From: Polyangia bacterium
GTDB taxonomy: Bacteria; Myxococcota_A; Polyangia; Nannocystales; Nannocystaceae
Assembly: GCA_030431075.1 (NCBI GenBank)
Contig: JAUIJR010000010.1
Coordinates: 1 to 32,966, forward strand
Direction: 5' to 3'
DNA: 32,966 nt
Made by a program: the position numbers and the translations under genes. This document shows, one piece after another, positions 24,289 through 32,197 of the stretch. Position 1 is the first letter of the stretch; every line of letters begins with the position of its first letter. The notes beneath the pieces were generated by a model. The model saw only the letters and a list, made by a program, of their open reading frames with translations, ran no database searches and was not told where the DNA came from.

Positions 24289-24335
24289 GGCGTACCTTTG
24301 TCACGGCGCTCCGCTCTGGGAAGATGCGGGCGCCG

Positions 24336-25154
24336 ATGAGCAGAGGTCCCGCTTGGCTCGAAGATCCACTGGTGCACTTCGCCGTGCTCGGCGCGCTGAC
24401 CTTGGGCTTGTGGCAGTGGACGCGCACGCCGGACGCGTCGGTCATCGTCGTCGAAGCGTCGCGAGTGCAAAGCCTGAGTGAAGCATGGGCGCTCGAGCAC
24501 GGTCGCGCGCCCGATGCCGCGACGCGCCGCGAGATGGTCGAGGCCTTGGCGCGCGACGAGATGCTGCTTCGCGAGGCGCGACGCTTGGGCCTCGAGGAGG
24601 CGGATCCGATCGTGCGCCGGCGCTTGATCCAAAAGATGCGTTTCGTGCTCGAAGACGAGGCCGAGCGGCGCGAGCCCGAGACGGCGGAGCTCGTCGCGTG
24701 GCTCGAGTCGCACCCCGAGCGCTACCGCCGACCGGGTCGACGCGGCTTCGTGCAAGTCTTCATCAGCGGCGACGACCCCGAGCGACGCGACGCCTTGCTC
24801 GCGCAGCTCGAAGCGGGCGAAGACCCCGCGACTTTGGGCGACCCCTTCGTGCATGGCCAACGCTTCGCGGACTCGAGTCAGGATGCCTTGGCGCGAAGCT
24901 TCGGCGCGGACTTTGCCGAGGCACTTGCCCAGCTCGCCCCGGGGCAGTGGGCCAAGCTGCGCTCGAGCTGGGGCTGGCACCTCGTGCGCGTCGACGCCAA
25001 GGTCGAGTCGCGGCCGGCCGAGCTCGAGGAGGTGCGCGGCCAGGTCCGCGCCGATTGGATGGAGGCGCAACGCGAGCGTGAAGGGGAGGCGGCGATCCAG
25101 CGCTTGACCCAGCAGTACGAAATTCGGGTCGAAGGCGAGGCGGAGTCTCCATGA
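24336..25154 (+). CDS. Membrane-anchored parvulin-type peptidyl-prolyl isomerase
   Basis: A 272-aa protein with one N-terminal membrane helix (DPLVHFAVLGALTLGLW, about 10-26), so the body lies in the periplasm. Residues about 30-125 are a helical SurA/PpiD-like N-domain (ARDEMLLREARRLGLEEADPIVRRRLIQKM). Residues about 128-235 are a parvulin domain ending in WAKLRSSWGWHLVRVDAK, the counterpart of the family's G-[YW]-H-[IL] end. The usual A-x-H-I-L strand is replaced by FVQVFISGDD, so the first active-site histidine is missing and the domain may act as a chaperone rather than an isomerase. ATG 24336 or 24324 are both possible. The stop overlaps the next start (ATGA at 25151-25154), which shows translational coupling to the HupE-like gene. 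Confidence 0.88.
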   Translation: MSRGPAWLEDPLVHFAVLGALTLGLWQWTRTPDASVIVVEASRVQSLSEAWALEHGRAPDAATRREMVEALARDEMLLREARRLGLEEADPIVRRRLIQKMRFVLEDEAERREPETAELVAWLESHPERYRRPGRRGFVQVFISGDDPERRDALLAQLEAGEDPATLGDPFVHGQRFADSSQDALARSFGADFAEALAQLAPGQWAKLRSSWGWHLVRVDAKVESRPAELEEVRGQVRADWMEAQREREGEAAIQRLTQQYEIRVEGEAESP

Positions 25155-26182
25155 GGGCCGCCCGGCCGCGGTGGGCATGGGCTTGCCTCGTGGCCTGCAT
25201 CTGGGTCTGCGTGGGTGTTCGCTCGGCCTCGGCGCACGAGTTTCGGCCCGGTCATGCCCGCATCGAAGCCCAAGGCGAGGGGCGCTGGTCTTTGCGTTGG
25301 GAGCCGCCGCGTTTGAACGCGGGCGGTTCGGCCACCGCGCGCTTGCAGTTCACGCTCGAAGACGGCCCGTGTGCGATCGAGAACGCGGACCCAGAGGGCG
25401 CAGGCCGTCGTGCCACGATCACCTGTCCTGCGGGCGAGGCACTACGCGGGCGACTGCGCGTCGAGGGGCTGCCCCGCGCCGGCGGTGAGCTGCTCGTCCA
25501 CGTCGAGGATGAAGGGCGCGTCGAGCTGCTGACGGGCGAACAAAATCAACTGCAGCTCGGTGCCGACGCCTCGGGGATCTTCGAGTTCGCGGCCCGGGGG
25601 GTCGACCACGTGATCACGGGTTGGGACCATCTGCTCTTCTTGCTGTGCTTGGTGGGCATCGCCATGCGTCGACCCGAAGGGCGGGGCTCGACCCTCGCGT
25701 GGGCGGTGACCACCTTCTCGTTGGCGCACGCCGCCTCGATCGCGATCGTCGCCTTGGGTCGGATCGCTTTGCCCGCGCCGGTCGTCGAGGTCGGCATCGC
25801 GGCCTCGATCGTGGTGATGGCGGCGAGCTGGCTTCGTGAGCTTCGTGACGACGCCCCCCCGCGCCGCCCCGCGCACCTGCTCGTGAGCGCGGCCTTGTTT
25901 GGGCTGCTGCACGGCCTGGGCTTTGGGATGGCCTGGCTGGAGTTGCGCCTCGAAGGCGCGGCGATCGGCTGGGCCATGCTCGGATTCAATCTCGGGGTCG
26001 AGGCAGCCCAGCTCCTCTTTGCGGGACTCGTCGCGCTCGCGCTGGTGGGCCTGGCGCGGATCCAGATCACGCGGCGCGAGTTCCTGGGGCGGCCGGGGGC
26101 CTGGCTGCGCTTGCTGGTGCCCTATGCCGTCGGTACCGTGGCGGCTGCGTGGACGTGGGCAAGGCTCTTGGAGATCGCATGA
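25151..26182 (+). CDS. HupE/UreJ-type membrane protein with periplasmic N-domain
   Basis: A 343-aa protein of the HupE/UreJ_2 type. Residues 1-28 are a signal peptide cut at ASA, leaving His29 as the mature N-terminus (HEFRPGH). Residues about 29-140 form a beta-rich periplasmic domain. The membrane part carries the full family signature: GVDHVITGWDHLLF (D152, H153, D159, H160), FSLAHA (H193), LFGLLHGLGFGMA (H254) and FNLGVEAAQ (E284). Six or seven hydrophobic segments span 155-343. HupE and UreJ relatives carry nickel or cobalt; this subfamily lacks hydrogenase or urease neighbours and its cargo is unknown. The gene overlaps the preceding parvulin gene and the following DUF3604 gene by ATGA on both sides. 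Confidence 0.92.
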   Translation: MRAARPRWAWACLVACIWVCVGVRSASAHEFRPGHARIEAQGEGRWSLRWEPPRLNAGGSATARLQFTLEDGPCAIENADPEGAGRRATITCPAGEALRGRLRVEGLPRAGGELLVHVEDEGRVELLTGEQNQLQLGADASGIFEFAARGVDHVITGWDHLLFLLCLVGIAMRRPEGRGSTLAWAVTTFSLAHAASIAIVALGRIALPAPVVEVGIAASIVVMAASWLRELRDDAPPRRPAHLLVSAALFGLLHGLGFGMAWLELRLEGAAIGWAMLGFNLGVEAAQLLFAGLVALALVGLARIQITRREFLGRPGAWLRLLVPYAVGTVAAAWTWARLLEIA

Positions 26183-28143
26183 GGCGCGGCTCGACATGCG
26201 CGCGGCGGCAGCGGCCGCTCGCGCTGGGGTTGGCCGCGCTGTCGCTGCTGCTCGCGTGCAGCGACGACGACGCGGCCCAAGCCCAGCTCGACGTCCGCGA
26301 ACCCTGCGTCGACAACAACCCGCAGCGCAACTTGTACTTCGGGGACTTGCACGTGCACACGGCCTGGTCCTTCGACGCCTACCTCAACGAAGTGCGCGTG
26401 GACCCCTTCGACGCCTATCGCTTCGCGCGGGGCGAAGAAGTCGAGCTCCCGCCGAGCGGGACGGCCACGGACCCGACCCGGGTGCGCATCGATCGCCCCT
26501 TGGACTTCGCGGCCGTCACCGACCACGCCGAGTTCTTGGCCGAGGTGAACTTGTGCGTCGAGCCCGACTCACCGGTCTACGACACCAGCTTTTGCGTCGA
26601 CTTTCGCAACTCGATGGACTCCGAGGTCCTCGTGGCCTTCGGCCTGCGCTTGAACACCGAGAGCCCCAACCGCTTCGAGGAGATCTGTACCGAGGGGGGC
26701 GAGGGCATGGGCACGGCCTGCGTGGAGCGGGCGGCCGAGGTCTGGGCGCGCATGCAAGAGGCGGCCGAGATGGCCTACGACCGCTCGGAGAGCTGCGAGT
26801 TCACGAGCTTCGTCGGCTACGAGTGGTCGGGGGCCCTGCGCTTGTCGAACCTGCACCGCAACGTGATCTTTCGTTCGGCCCGCGTACCCGGCTTGCCGAC
26901 CAGTCACTTCGAAGCACCGCGCGCCTGGGAGCTGTGGGACGCGCTCGAAAATCAGTGCATCGACGGCCTGTCCGGCTGCGATGCGCTCTCCATCCCGCAC
27001 AACTCCAACTGGTCGAACGGGAACTTGTTCTTGGCCGAGTACCGCGAGGACATGAGCGAGGCCGAGGCCGCGGCTCAACGCGCGCGCCTCGAGCCGCTGA
27101 TGGAGATCTATCAGCACAAGGGCGACTCCGAGTGCCTCAACGGCGTGTCGGGCATCTTGGGCAGCACCGACGAGGCCTGCGATTTCGAGAAACTCCGCCT
27201 CGAGTTCGAAGACTGCGGCGACGGTACCGGCGTCCAAGGCATGGTGAACCGCGGCTGCATCTCGCGGCGCGACTACCTGCGCGGGGCCTTGCTCGCCGGC
27301 ATGGCCGAAGAGGCACGGATCGGCGTGAACCCCTTTCCGCTCGGGGTCATGGCCAGCACCGACACCCACAACGGCACGCCGGGTCAGGTCAGCGAGCGCG
27401 ACTACGTCGGGCACTTCGGCACGCGGGAGATCGATCCGCAGGCGCGTCTGACCGGCGCGATTCCAGCCGGCCCGCTGAACTCGCCGGGCGGTCTGGTCGC
27501 GGTGTGGGCCGAGGAGAACAGCCGCGAGGCCATCTTCGACGCGATGCGTCGCAAGGAGAGCTACGGCACCTCGGGGCCCCGTATTGCGGTTCGCTTTTTT
27601 GGTGGCTGGGACTTGCCGGAGAACTTGTGCGAGGACCCGCGCTTGGTCGAGCTCGCCGACGCCAACGGGGTCCCCATGGGCGGCACGCTGGGCGAGGGTC
27701 CAGCGCCCGCCGCCAAGCCCCGCTTCGTGGTCGACGCGCTCGCCGATCCGGGCACGGCCGATCGACCGGGCATGCCCTTGCAGCGCGTGCAGATCATCAA
27801 GGGCTGGATCGACGCCGAGGGCCAAGCCCACGTCGAGGTGCACGACGTCGCTGGCGGTGACAACGGGGCCAGAGTGGACCCGCTGACTTGCGAGCCCACC
27901 GGCGAGGGGGCGCAGCGTCTGTGCGCGGTCTGGGAAGACCCCGGCTTCGTCGAGGATCAACGCGCCTACTACTACGTGCGCGTGCTCGAGAACCCGAGCT
28001 GCCGCTGGAGCACCCGCGACTGCGCCGCCCTCGCCGCCGACACCCCGGCCGACGAAGTGCCCGCGGCGTGCACCAACGGCCTGCACGCCGAGAGCGTCCA
28101 AGAGCGCGCCTGGACCAGCCCGATCTGGTCGCCCTCGCCCTGA
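26179..28143 (+). CDS. DUF3604 / PHP-like metal-dependent hydrolase lipoprotein
   Basis: A 654-aa lipoprotein: signal peptide with lipobox LLAC (Cys27), then a DUF3604 domain filling the rest. Motifs of PHP-type metallo-phosphoesterases are present in order: YFGDLHVHTAWSFDAY (H58, H60), AVTDHAEF (D115, H116), SIPHNSN (H274), EIYQHKG (E309, H313) and STDTHNGTPG (D395, H397). These would bind a di- or trinuclear metal centre. The substrate is unknown. Many paired cysteines fit a disulfide-bonded extracytoplasmic protein. ATG 26179 overlaps the HupE stop (ATGA 26179-26182); a start at 26149 would add ten residues that lie inside hupE and spoil the signal peptide. It is the last gene of the cassette. 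The family is firm, the reaction is not. Confidence 0.93.
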   Translation: MRRGSTCARRQRPLALGLAALSLLLACSDDDAAQAQLDVREPCVDNNPQRNLYFGDLHVHTAWSFDAYLNEVRVDPFDAYRFARGEEVELPPSGTATDPTRVRIDRPLDFAAVTDHAEFLAEVNLCVEPDSPVYDTSFCVDFRNSMDSEVLVAFGLRLNTESPNRFEEICTEGGEGMGTACVERAAEVWARMQEAAEMAYDRSESCEFTSFVGYEWSGALRLSNLHRNVIFRSARVPGLPTSHFEAPRAWELWDALENQCIDGLSGCDALSIPHNSNWSNGNLFLAEYREDMSEAEAAAQRARLEPLMEIYQHKGDSECLNGVSGILGSTDEACDFEKLRLEFEDCGDGTGVQGMVNRGCISRRDYLRGALLAGMAEEARIGVNPFPLGVMASTDTHNGTPGQVSERDYVGHFGTREIDPQARLTGAIPAGPLNSPGGLVAVWAEENSREAIFDAMRRKESYGTSGPRIAVRFFGGWDLPENLCEDPRLVELADANGVPMGGTLGEGPAPAAKPRFVVDALADPGTADRPGMPLQRVQIIKGWIDAEGQAHVEVHDVAGGDNGARVDPLTCEPTGEGAQRLCAVWEDPGFVEDQRAYYYVRVLENPSCRWSTRDCAALAADTPADEVPAACTNGLHAESVQERAWTSPIWSPSP

Positions 28144-28203
28144 GAGAGGGCCCGCAGACGCGACCCCTTGGCGTCGACCGGCCTCGCTGGTAGACCGCGA
28201 CCG

Positions 28204-28455
28204 ATGTTCTACGAGTTCGGCCTCACCGAGGTGCAAAGCGAGGACTTGAAGACCCTGCTTCGCTACTTGCACCGCGACGAGATGCGCTTCCCGCTGACCC
28301 CGGCCGAGCTCGCGCGCTTCGGGCTGCAACACGCGGCGCCGTCCATCCTGGGACACCTGCGCAATCTCGAAAAAGAGGCCGTGCGCGCGGTGGTGGTGGC
28401 CGTGCTCGCGGAGCGGCTCGAAGGCAAGGGCGGCGGCAAGCCGGTCGCCAGCTGA
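28204..28455 (+). CDS. Small helical protein of unknown function (83 aa)
   Basis: An 83-aa protein, MFYEFGLTEVQSEDLKTLLR ... at the start, with a predicted all-helical make-up: EVQSEDLKTLLRYLHRDE, then LTPAELARFGLQ, then APSILGHLRNLEKEAVRAVVVAVLAERLEG. There is no signal peptide, Cys or membrane helix. The pattern PLTPAELARFGLQHAAPSILGHL is helix-turn-helix-like in shape, but no known family is recognised. Codon use matches the neighbours, which supports a real gene. ATG 28204 is chosen although no clear ribosome site precedes it. The Smr-domain gene starts 31 nt downstream and is probably co-transcribed. Confidence 0.7.
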   Translation: MFYEFGLTEVQSEDLKTLLRYLHRDEMRFPLTPAELARFGLQHAAPSILGHLRNLEKEAVRAVVVAVLAERLEGKGGGKPVAS

Positions 28456-28486
28456 GCTGCGCTTCGGGCTGCCGTACACTCGGGAC

Positions 28487-29299
28487 GTGGCCGAGGAGGA
28501 CGCGCCGGGAGTGGACTGGGGGGCGGCCCTGGAGGCGCTGGTAAAGGCCCGCCCCGATCCGCCGCGACTCGAGCTCGAGTCGGCGACGCGCTGGCGGCTG
28601 AGCGACGAGAGCGGCGCGCACTTGGTCGTCGACGCGGGCGGGGGGCTAAGCACGATCGCAGTCGAGGGCTTGCCGGTCTCGCTCGAGGAGAGCGAAGACG
28701 CGGCCGAGCGCCTCGATGCCGTTTTGGATCTCGTGGCCGCCTGGCTCGACGGTGCTTTGTTCGTCGAGCAGGAGTTTCGTGGGGAGCGCTGCGTGCTGCG
28801 CCGTGTCGGCTTTCGTCACGAAGGCCGGACGCAGTGGATCGAGTCCACGCGCGAGAGCGCGGGCCTCTTGTCGCGCCTGGGCCGAGGCGCCCACCGAGTC
28901 GAAGTCTGCGGACGCGCAGCCCGGGCCCGCCGCGCGACGCTGCCGCTGCCGCGACCGCCTTGGGCCCCGTGGCTCGGGTGGCGCGGTGAGTCGGCACAGT
29001 CGGCGGCCACGGCCCGCGAGCTCCCGATCGACGGTGAGCTCGACTTGCACAACTTCTCGCCCAAGGAGGTCGGCCGACTCTTGCGCAGCTACATCGAGGC
29101 GGCCCAGGCCGCGGGGCAGCTGCAGCTGCGGGTCGTTCATGGCAAGGGCAAGGGGGTGTTGCGCCGTACCGTCCACGCCGAGCTCGCGCGGCATCCGGGC
29201 GTCGCTCACTTCGAGCTCGCGGGGATGGGCGCAGGATCGTGGGGCGCGACCTTGGTGCGCTTGCATCCGGCCGCGGGGAAGGCCGAGAGCGGGGACTAG
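28487..29299 (+). CDS. Smr-domain protein
   Basis: A 270-aa protein with a GTG start and a C-terminal Smr domain. LDLHNFSPKEVGRLLRSYI (L185-D186-L187-H188) is the LDLH motif, here with N in place of the usual G. VVHGKGKGVLRRTV (H218-G223) is the HGxGxG loop, and a strand-turn-strand end (FELAGMGAGSWGATLVRL) completes it. Smr domains nick or bind branched DNA or structured RNA; in MutS2 and SmrB they act on stalled ribosomes. The N-terminal 170 residues are unlike MutS2 and have no recognised domain, apart from an Arg-rich stretch (RAARARRATLPLPRPPW). The stop codon overlaps that of the convergent thioredoxin-like gene by 4 nt. Confidence 0.88.
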   Translation: MAEEDAPGVDWGAALEALVKARPDPPRLELESATRWRLSDESGAHLVVDAGGGLSTIAVEGLPVSLEESEDAAERLDAVLDLVAAWLDGALFVEQEFRGERCVLRRVGFRHEGRTQWIESTRESAGLLSRLGRGAHRVEVCGRAARARRATLPLPRPPWAPWLGWRGESAQSAATARELPIDGELDLHNFSPKEVGRLLRSYIEAAQAAGQLQLRVVHGKGKGVLRRTVHAELARHPGVAHFELAGMGAGSWGATLVRLHPAAGKAESGD

Positions 29300-29799
29300 C
29301 CCGTGCGCGCGAGCAAGCGTTCGAGGCGCGGGCGGATGTGATCGACGGCGCCTTCGCCTTTGATGCCGCCTTGTTCCATCGCATCGCTCGCGCGGCCGTC
29401 TGCGGCGGGCACCACGAAAAGCGGCAACAAGCGCGACTGGTAGCCGGCGGCTTTGAGGGGGCCGCGGTGTTGGTCGAAGTCGAACTCGAGAAAGTCGACT
29501 CGGGGGAAGGCCTCGTCGAGGGCGCCGCTTTCGATCGCGGCGTGGAAGTGGCGGCAGGGCTCGCACCACTCGGCGCCGATATAGACGAGGACGCGGCGGT
29601 CTTGGCTCGCGGCCGTGGCTATGCGTGCGCGCACGGTCTCGGCGAGCGGGCCCTCGGGTGCGTAGGGGATCAGTCGGGGCCCCGGGGGGACGGCGGCGGC
29701 TTTTGAGGCCTCGGCCGCGGCGGCCCCGGGCGGCGGCTTTTTGGGCGAGTTGCACGCGAGGAGCACGAGGGACGCGAGGAGGGCCGGGCCGCGACGCAT
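29296..29799 (-). CDS. Thioredoxin-like lipoprotein
   Basis: A 167-aa secreted protein. MRRGPALLASLVLLAC is a lipoprotein signal with lipobox LLAC (Cys16), followed by a Pro/Ala-rich linker to about residue 45. The thioredoxin-type active site is IGAEWCEPCRHF (Cys79, Cys82). The downstream part (VDFLEFDFDQHRGPLKAAGYQSRLLPLFVVPAADG) keeps the thioredoxin strand with a cis-Pro candidate (LLPLFVV). It probably handles disulfide exchange in the periplasm or outer leaflet, like TlpA/DsbE-type proteins. ATG 29797-29799 places the signal peptide correctly, whereas in-frame readings to 30456 run antisense to the KPR-like gene. Its final codons overlap the Smr stop, a tail-to-tail arrangement with no room for a terminator between them. 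Confidence 0.92.
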   Translation of the reverse strand: MRRGPALLASLVLLACNSPKKPPPGAAAAEASKAAAVPPGPRLIPYAPEGPLAETVRARIATAASQDRRVLVYIGAEWCEPCRHFHAAIESGALDEAFPRVDFLEFDFDQHRGPLKAAGYQSRLLPLFVVPAADGRASDAMEQGGIKGEGAVDHIRPRLERLLARTG

Positions 29800-29860
29800 G
29801 GTCCGAGCATACGCGCCTCGGCGCTGGTGCGCCGCCGCGAGTCGTGTAGGCTCCGCCGCG

Positions 29861-30616
29861 ATGATCGTGATCGGAGCCGGACGCGTGGGGCAGGCCTTGG
29901 CCGCCCGAGATCCCGACCTGCCCCTGCTCGGCCGCGAGGATGATCCCGCCGCCCGACTCGAGGGGCGAGCGCCTGCGCCGATCTTCGTGGCGACGCGCAA
30001 CGACGATCTCGCGGCGGTGATCGAGGCCGTTCCAGCCGATCGTCGCGGCGACTTGGTGTTCACGCAAAACGGAATGCTGCGAGACTTCTTGGCCGCACAA
30101 GCGCTCGGTGACGCGACGCGCGGCTTGCTCTTTTTCGCCGTGGCGAAGCGCGGTGAACCGCTGACGCCCGGCGGCACGAGCCCCTTTTGTGGGCCACGCG
30201 CGCCGGAGGTCGTCGCTTGGATGCACGCGCACGAGGTGCCGGCGGAGGTCGTCGAGCCCGAGGCCTTCGCCTTGCTCGAGCTCGAGAAGCTCGCGTGGAA
30301 CTGCAGCTTTGGTCTGGCCTGCGAGGCCTTCGGGTTGACCGTCGGCGAAGTCGTCGAGACTCGACGCGAGGCGATCGACACGATGGTCGCCGAGATGGTG
30401 CGCGTGGGGGCCCCCGCCGTCGGCTTGGAGGCATCGAAGATCGACGCCGTCGCCATGGCCGCACGCTGCTGCGACTACAGCCGCTCGATCCCCAGCTACC
30501 GCGGCGCCGTCAAAGAGTGGACCTGGCGCAACGGTTGGTTCGTAGAGACGAGCGCGCGCGAGGGCATCGAGATGTCGGTGCACGCCGAACTCCTGGCGAA
30601 GGTGGGACGAGGATGA
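29861..30616 (+). CDS. Ketopantoate reductase-like NAD(P)-binding protein
   Basis: A 251-aa Rossmann protein. MIVIGAGRVGQAL (GAGRVG, 5-10) binds the dinucleotide. The later LELEKLAWNCSFGLACE carries K143 and N147 in the K-x3-N spacing of ketopantoate reductase (K176/N180 in E. coli PanE). KPR reduces ketopantoate to pantoate in coenzyme A synthesis. This protein is about 50 residues shorter than PanE, mostly in the first half, and its C-terminal part (SIPSYRGAVKEWTWRNGWFVE) differs from the usual S-x-D-x3-R region, so it may use another substrate or be a divergent branch. The stop overlaps the next start (ATGA at 30613-30616). Confidence 0.8.
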   Translation: MIVIGAGRVGQALAARDPDLPLLGREDDPAARLEGRAPAPIFVATRNDDLAAVIEAVPADRRGDLVFTQNGMLRDFLAAQALGDATRGLLFFAVAKRGEPLTPGGTSPFCGPRAPEVVAWMHAHEVPAEVVEPEAFALLELEKLAWNCSFGLACEAFGLTVGEVVETRREAIDTMVAEMVRVGAPAVGLEASKIDAVAMAARCCDYSRSIPSYRGAVKEWTWRNGWFVETSAREGIEMSVHAELLAKVGRG

Positions 30617-32196
30617 GCGACTGGGACGAAGCCTTGCGCAGGGCTACAGCCGCGGCCGAAGGCGAGCCGTGGCTGAGCCACTTCGACGAAGAGGCGCTCC
30701 CGCGCGAGGGGGAGCTCGGCGAGGACGAGGACGAGGAACTCGAGCTCGCGCGCATCGAGGCCGTCGACGAGGCCCTGAGCGCCTTGCTCCTCGGGCCGCA
30801 ACCCGGGCCCGAGGCCCTCGCCCAACTCCACCGTGCCCTGGCCGACGGTCCGCTCGATGCGCGCTTGGAGCTGGTGCTCGAGAGCCTGAGTGAGGGCGCC
30901 GAAGACCTCGAGGCGATGCGCGTCGAAGCGCTGGCCGAGTGCTTGATCACCGAGGGACGCGAGCTCGCCAGCGTGCAGCTGGGCTTGGCGCTGGCCTGCT
31001 TGTCGCCGACGCCGGCGACCCAGGCGCTGGCCACCCGCGTCGGCGCGCACCCTCGCTTGACCCTCTTTGCAGCCATGCTTCTCGACGGTGAAGATGCCGC
31101 CGCGGATCTGCGCATCTTGGCCTTGGCCGAGCGGGCGCAGGGAGCGGCCCGCGACGCTTTGGTGCAGCGCTTGTTGGGGGCGTCGCAAAGCGAGGTCCGG
31201 CGCTGGCTCTTGTCCACGGCCTTCGACCCCGAGCAGCATCCGGTGGGTGACGCCCTGCGCTTGGCGGCGCTGGCGGATCTGGCCGGAGAGCTGCGCCGCC
31301 CGAGCGCCGCACTCTTGCGCGGGGCCGGCTGGATCTTGTCGGCGCTCTTCGATGGTGACGAGGACGCGGACATCGACGACTACGACGAGGCGGCGGCGGC
31401 GGTCGAGGCCTACGTGGCGGCGCTCGAGCAGGACGAGACGGCCCGCGACGCCTTGGCGCTGGCCACCTTGGCTCGTGTGCACCACTTCTTGTTGGGCGAT
31501 GAGCTCGAGGCCGACGCCGAGGCGCTTGGGGTCGGTGTAGACGCCGAGTTCGCGTGGCGAGAGCGCGAGTCGGCCAGCGGGTGGACGCCCACGCGGCGCC
31601 GCCAGATCGCCGCGGCGATCGAGGGGCTGATGGAGTCGGGGTCTTGGCCGCTCGCGGTGCGCGAGGGTCTCGAGGCCGAAGGGCGCGCCGCCTACGCGCA
31701 AGCGCTGATCGGCGCCGACCTGCTCGGCATCGAAACCCGCGAGGCCGACCTCGCCCGCTTGCGTCGGGATCCCAGCTGGGTCGAACTTTGGGCGCGGGTG
31801 GCGGGTGCCGACGGTGAAGGGGCGACGACGCAGGGGTTCGTGGACGCCGTGGCCTCGAGCTTCGATCTCGAGGCCATCGGGAGCGGCGCCGAGCTCCGCT
31901 ACGACTTCGATGCCGAGGCCGCCGTGCACGAGGCGGCGGCGAGCGTCGCGTGGACTTGCCTTCGCGGCAGCTGGACGCCGTGGTCGCTGCTCGCGGCCTT
32001 GATGCAGTCGCCCTGGGTCCGCGTGCGGGCCATGGCGCTCGAGGTGGCCGAGGAATCCTTGCTCGGCGCGACCTCGATGGACGCACAGGGGGCGGCATTT
32101 GCCGACGCGTTGCCACGCTGGTCGGCCGTCGAGCCCGAAGCCGAGCTCGCGGCCGCGATGGATGGCCTCGCCGCGCAAGCCCAAGCGCAGCGCTGA
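30613..32196 (+). CDS. Acidic helical-repeat protein, translationally coupled to KPR-like gene
   Basis: A 527-aa protein, very rich in Ala, Leu, Glu and Asp, all helical by appearance, with no signal peptide or membrane helix. Repeating helix pairs (DARLELVLESLSEGAEDLEAM, ALACLSPTPATQALATRVGAH, RVRAMALEVAEESLLGATSMD) suggest a HEAT/ARM-like solenoid, but the repeats are degenerate and no family is recognised. An acidic linker (DGDEDADIDDYDEAAAA) lies near 257-273. The start is ATG 30613, which overlaps the KPR-like stop (ATGA) and has GAGG just upstream. Coupled translation suggests it works with the KPR-like protein, which is inference. Its stop (32194-32196) is 1 nt from that of the convergent esterase gene. 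Confidence 0.83.
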   Translation: MSDWDEALRRATAAAEGEPWLSHFDEEALPREGELGEDEDEELELARIEAVDEALSALLLGPQPGPEALAQLHRALADGPLDARLELVLESLSEGAEDLEAMRVEALAECLITEGRELASVQLGLALACLSPTPATQALATRVGAHPRLTLFAAMLLDGEDAAADLRILALAERAQGAARDALVQRLLGASQSEVRRWLLSTAFDPEQHPVGDALRLAALADLAGELRRPSAALLRGAGWILSALFDGDEDADIDDYDEAAAAVEAYVAALEQDETARDALALATLARVHHFLLGDELEADAEALGVGVDAEFAWRERESASGWTPTRRRQIAAAIEGLMESGSWPLAVREGLEAEGRAAYAQALIGADLLGIETREADLARLRRDPSWVELWARVAGADGEGATTQGFVDAVASSFDLEAIGSGAELRYDFDAEAAVHEAAASVAWTCLRGSWTPWSLLAALMQSPWVRVRAMALEVAEESLLGATSMDAQGAAFADALPRWSAVEPEAELAAAMDGLAAQAQAQR

Positions 32197-32197
32197 C

